Assembly: GCA_035711845.1 (NCBI GenBank)
Contig: DASTBU010000059.1
Location: forward strand, 129,125 to 193,124
Direction of reading: 5' to 3'
Source of the DNA: DASTBU01 sp035711845
GTDB taxonomy: Bacteria; Acidobacteriota; Vicinamibacteria; Vicinamibacterales; 2-12-FULL-66-21
Length of the DNA stretch: 64,000 nucleotides
Shown here: positions 62,005-64,000 of the stretch, one piece after another
How positions within the stretch are numbered: position 1 is the first letter of the stretch
Layout: each line of letters opens with the position of its first letter
The notes under the pieces: model-generated
Database searches by the model: none
What the model was told of the DNA's origin: nothing
What the model saw: only the letters and a program-made list of their open reading frames with translations
Program-made: the position numbers and the translations under genes

Positions 62005-62958
62005 CTATTCAACCACGTCCGGCGCTTTCGTCTCGCGTTGCGGCAGTTCCTCCACTTCAGGTCCTTCGGTCTCGATCACGTCTTCTTCGCCCCACTGCCG
62101 CCGGCGCTCCGCGCGGCGCCAGCGGCCGATCCGGATCGCATGTAGCGCGAGGAGCGTCGTTGCCGTCCAGAGCACGAACGGGCTGGTCACCAGGGGAATC
62201 CAGCGTTCCCAGGTCGTGACCTGCGCGTGAAACGCGCGCTCGGCATGGACCAGTGGCTCTCCGGTGGCGTTCTCGAACGCCTCGTCGATGGTGTCGCGTT
62301 CGCCGATCCGCGACAGAATCTGGGCGGGCGCCTCGATACCGTGACGATCGATGATCTCGCGGACGAACGCACCCGAAAGCGCATAGGCCCGGGCCGCCTC
62401 GCCCGCTCCTTGCTGGAACATCTCGTCCAGGCCGGCCATCGTGGCGGGCGTGCCCGCGGCCAGCGCCCACGCCAGTTGCCTCCGGTCTTCGAACGTTCGG
62501 GACCGTTCGGCCACCGTGGCCAGCCCTTCGTCGAACCAGCGCGGCACCGGCTCTCCCCGCGCCGCCCGATGGATCAGGACGTGCGCGACCTCATGGTGCA
62601 GCACGGCTTCGAGCGAGTCGTGCGGATAGCGTGCGGATCGCGACGGGAAGAGCACGATGATCTCGTCGGAGCTGCGGGCGAACCCCGCGATCCACGCGGG
62701 CGTCGCGCGCGCGACCTGGGAGTCCTCCGGCGCGAGCACGACCCGAATCGGCCCACCTGGATCGTCGAGGCCGACTAGACGGACGATGGTGCGAAGGTGC
62801 TCGGGATCGACGCGCGCGATCCGTCCGGCAATCTCGGGGCGCGACCCCAGCGTTTCAATCTGGAGCTCCGGAGCGTGCTGTTGCGCCGGCGCGGCGGCGG
62901 CATCGAGCACGACGGTCAGGGCGATGAGGCTCTCGACCAGTCGGCATCGGCGGGGCAT
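62005..62958 (-). CDS. secreted, membrane-anchored gluzincin-type peptidase (peptidase MA-like)
   Basis: 317 residues from the ATG at 62958. Signal peptide about 1-26. The zinc motif HHEVAH (H122, E123, H126) is followed by the third ligand region WFDEGLATV (E144), the gluzincin pattern seen in peptidase MA/M1-like proteins. The C-terminus has one membrane span (about 267-287, LVTSPFVLWTATTLLALHAI) and an acidic tail. It is cotranscribed with the YdjM-type gene. Substrate unknown; an envelope quality-control role is possible. Confidence 0.85.
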   Translation of the reverse strand: MPRRCRLVESLIALTVVLDAAAAPAQQHAPELQIETLGSRPEIAGRIARVDPEHLRTIVRLVGLDDPGGPIRVVLAPEDSQVARATPAWIAGFARSSDEIIVLFPSRSARYPHDSLEAVLHHEVAHVLIHRAARGEPVPRWFDEGLATVAERSRTFEDRRQLAWALAAGTPATMAGLDEMFQQGAGEAARAYALSGAFVREIIDRHGIEAPAQILSRIGERDTIDEAFENATGEPLVHAERAFHAQVTTWERWIPLVTSPFVLWTATTLLALHAIRIGRWRRAERRRQWGEEDVIETEGPEVEELPQRETKAPDVVE

Positions 62959-63068
62959 GCCTGGAGCGTACTCGATGCCGGGTGGATCTGCGCGCAGCGA
63001 TGAGCGCGGCGCCGAGCAGACGCGCACACGCGAACGGCCCGGGTGTTCCGGGCGGTTGGCTTAATGAT

Positions 63069-63145
63069 TGGTCGGGATGCCGGGATTCGAACCCGGGACC
63101 CCCTGACCCCCAGTCAGGTGCGCTACCAGGCTGCGCTACATCCCG
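63069..63145 (-). tRNA. tRNA-Pro, anticodon GGG
   Basis: Minus strand cloverleaf: acceptor CGGGATG/CATCCCG, D-arm with GCGCAGCCTGGTAGCGC, anticodon stem CCTGA/TCAGG with loop CTGGGGG (anticodon GGG), variable loop, T-arm CCGGG/CCCGG with TTCGAAT loop, discriminator A and encoded CCA. 77 bases with CCA. Confidence 0.96.
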
Positions 63146-63356
63146 TCTCTGAATCCTTGATTCTACTCCGATTTCCGGCAGCGTGCTCGTTCGCCTGCTT
63201 CGCGCTGCCATGGAAAGTGGCGCCATGACGCTGGGGTGGCGAGCGGCGGGCGCGACCCCCTCGAGCGCTGTTGCCGCTGGGCTGAATGTCCTGCATCAGG
63301 GGGACACGAACTGCCATGTCGGTTCGGACATCCTGACGCGTCATCTGATTGCGGTA

Positions 63357-63998
63357 TCAGCGGCCCGACGCCAGCTGCGGCCGACCGTTCAACGCCTTGA
63401 CGAGCCCTGATCGAAGCTCCTTGGCGCTGGCGACCTCGAATCCGAGGTCGCGCAACAGCCCGTCCTCCAGACCGTAAATCCATCCGTGAACCACCAGCGG
63501 CTGTTGCCGGGCCCAGGCGTCCTGGACGACCGTCGTCCTGCAGACATGGACGGCCTGCTCGATGACGTTCAGCTCGCACAGCCGATCCAGACGGGCGTCG
63601 AAGTCACCCGCGTTGTCCACCTGCACGTGATACCGCTCGTGCACGTCCTGGACGTGGCGCAGCCAGTTGTCGATCAGCCCGAGCTTCGCGTTCTCGAGCG
63701 CGGCGCGGACGCCGCCGCACCCGTAATGGCCGCACACGATGACGTGTCCGACCCGCAGCACATCGATGGCGTATTGAAGCACTGACAGGCAGTTCAGGTC
63801 GGTCTGCACCACCACATTGCCCACGTTGCGATGCACGAACAGCTCGCCGGGCATGAGGCCGACGACGTCGTTGGCCGGGACGCGGCTGTCGGAGCATCCG
63901 ATCCAGAGGTAATGGGGCGACTGCTGGGCCCGCAGGCCATCGAAGAAATCCGGGCGCGTCGCAACACAAGCCGCGGCCCAGCGCCGATTGTTCTCGAA
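63357..63998 (-). CDS. can: beta-class carbonic anhydrase, 5' end cut by the window
   Basis: Interconverts CO2 and bicarbonate. 213 residues are visible; the start lies beyond the window edge. Zinc ligands and partner residues are all present: GCSDSRVPA (Cys, Asp, Arg), then VIVCGHYGCGGV (His and Cys). The order CxDxR...HxxC is that of beta-carbonic anhydrases. The start of the visible part (FENNRRWAAACVATRPDFFD) is near the normal N-terminus, so only a few residues are missing. The spacer 63146-63356 to tRNA-Pro shows nothing else. Confidence 0.93.
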   Translation of the reverse strand, partial: FENNRRWAAACVATRPDFFDGLRAQQSPHYLWIGCSDSRVPANDVVGLMPGELFVHRNVGNVVVQTDLNCLSVLQYAIDVLRVGHVIVCGHYGCGGVRAALENAKLGLIDNWLRHVQDVHERYHVQVDNAGDFDARLDRLCELNVIEQAVHVCRTTVVQDAWARQQPLVVHGWIYGLEDGLLRDLGFEVASAKELRSGLVKALNGRPQLASGR

Positions 63999-64000
63999 CA

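Overview
The window is GC-rich (about two thirds G+C), tightly packed bacterial chromosome. Several features point to Acidobacteriota, most likely class Vicinamibacteria. These are a VWFA-related protein of the acidobacterial type, an aro-trp-tyr supraoperon with a fused aroDE gene, SpoIVB-type S55 and beta-propeller secreted proteins in a non-sporulating setting, and genes that mostly overlap by 1-4 bases. The placement is inferred from gene content; no rRNA gene is present. Two tRNA genes (Gly-CCC and Pro-GGG) and one transposon-like element are present.

Layout. 1-3.4 kb: end of a membrane-anchored protein, a secreted coiled-coil protein, then nth, a small zincin and rsmA in overlapping order. 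3.7-9.6 kb: RNase J, the FtsK translocase and a periplasmic amidase (RNA turnover and cell division). 9.6-12 kb: leucyl aminopeptidase and small secreted or membrane proteins. 12-15.7 kb (minus strand): acetoacetyl-CoA synthetase, thiolase and a JAMM peptidase. 15.7-26.3 kb (minus strand): an eleven-gene aromatic amino acid supraoperon, aroDE-trpE-trpG-trpD-trpC-trpF-trpB-trpA-aroQ-aroF-tyrA. It is preceded by a strong terminator hairpin 29 bases before the first gene and a possible Trp-rich leader peptide, which together look like an attenuator. Transcription diverges there from an S55-type secreted protein. 26.3-34 kb: envelope proteins, an ECF sigma/anti-sigma pair and a TPR protein. 34-39 kb: two dipeptide-type permeases and an 1104-residue sigma-54 activator. 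39.3-50.3 kb: aroC-def-fmt-rsmB (chorismate and translation start/ribosome modification), PASTA-rpe-thioesterase-epimerase-bamD, pgsA, then sugar-nucleotide genes. 50.4-64 kb: tRNA-Gly, accessory genes including a 2-kb insertion element with a passenger gene, an amidohydrolase, the VWFA protein, a VapBC-like toxin-antitoxin pair, three metalloprotease/hydrolase-type proteins, tRNA-Pro and a truncated beta-carbonic anhydrase.

The most unusual feature is in the spacers. At about ten separate intergenic loci the DNA consists of imperfect tandem repeats with a 7-bp (sometimes 8- or 14-bp) period. The heptamer differs from locus to locus, and the units are often arranged as two opposed arms. The largest, at 32.0-32.5 kb, is a roughly 450-bp inverted array. 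These resemble in principle the heptameric STRR sequences of cyanobacteria, but are seen here in a presumed acidobacterium. They abut genes so closely that two stop codons and one start codon lie inside arrays.

A second recurrent feature is an AT-rich -10 box placed 5-7 bases before the start codon of several genes (nth, pepA, the acetoacetyl-CoA synthetase, the TPR protein, the beta-propeller protein, the AbrB-type antitoxin), suggesting leaderless transcripts.
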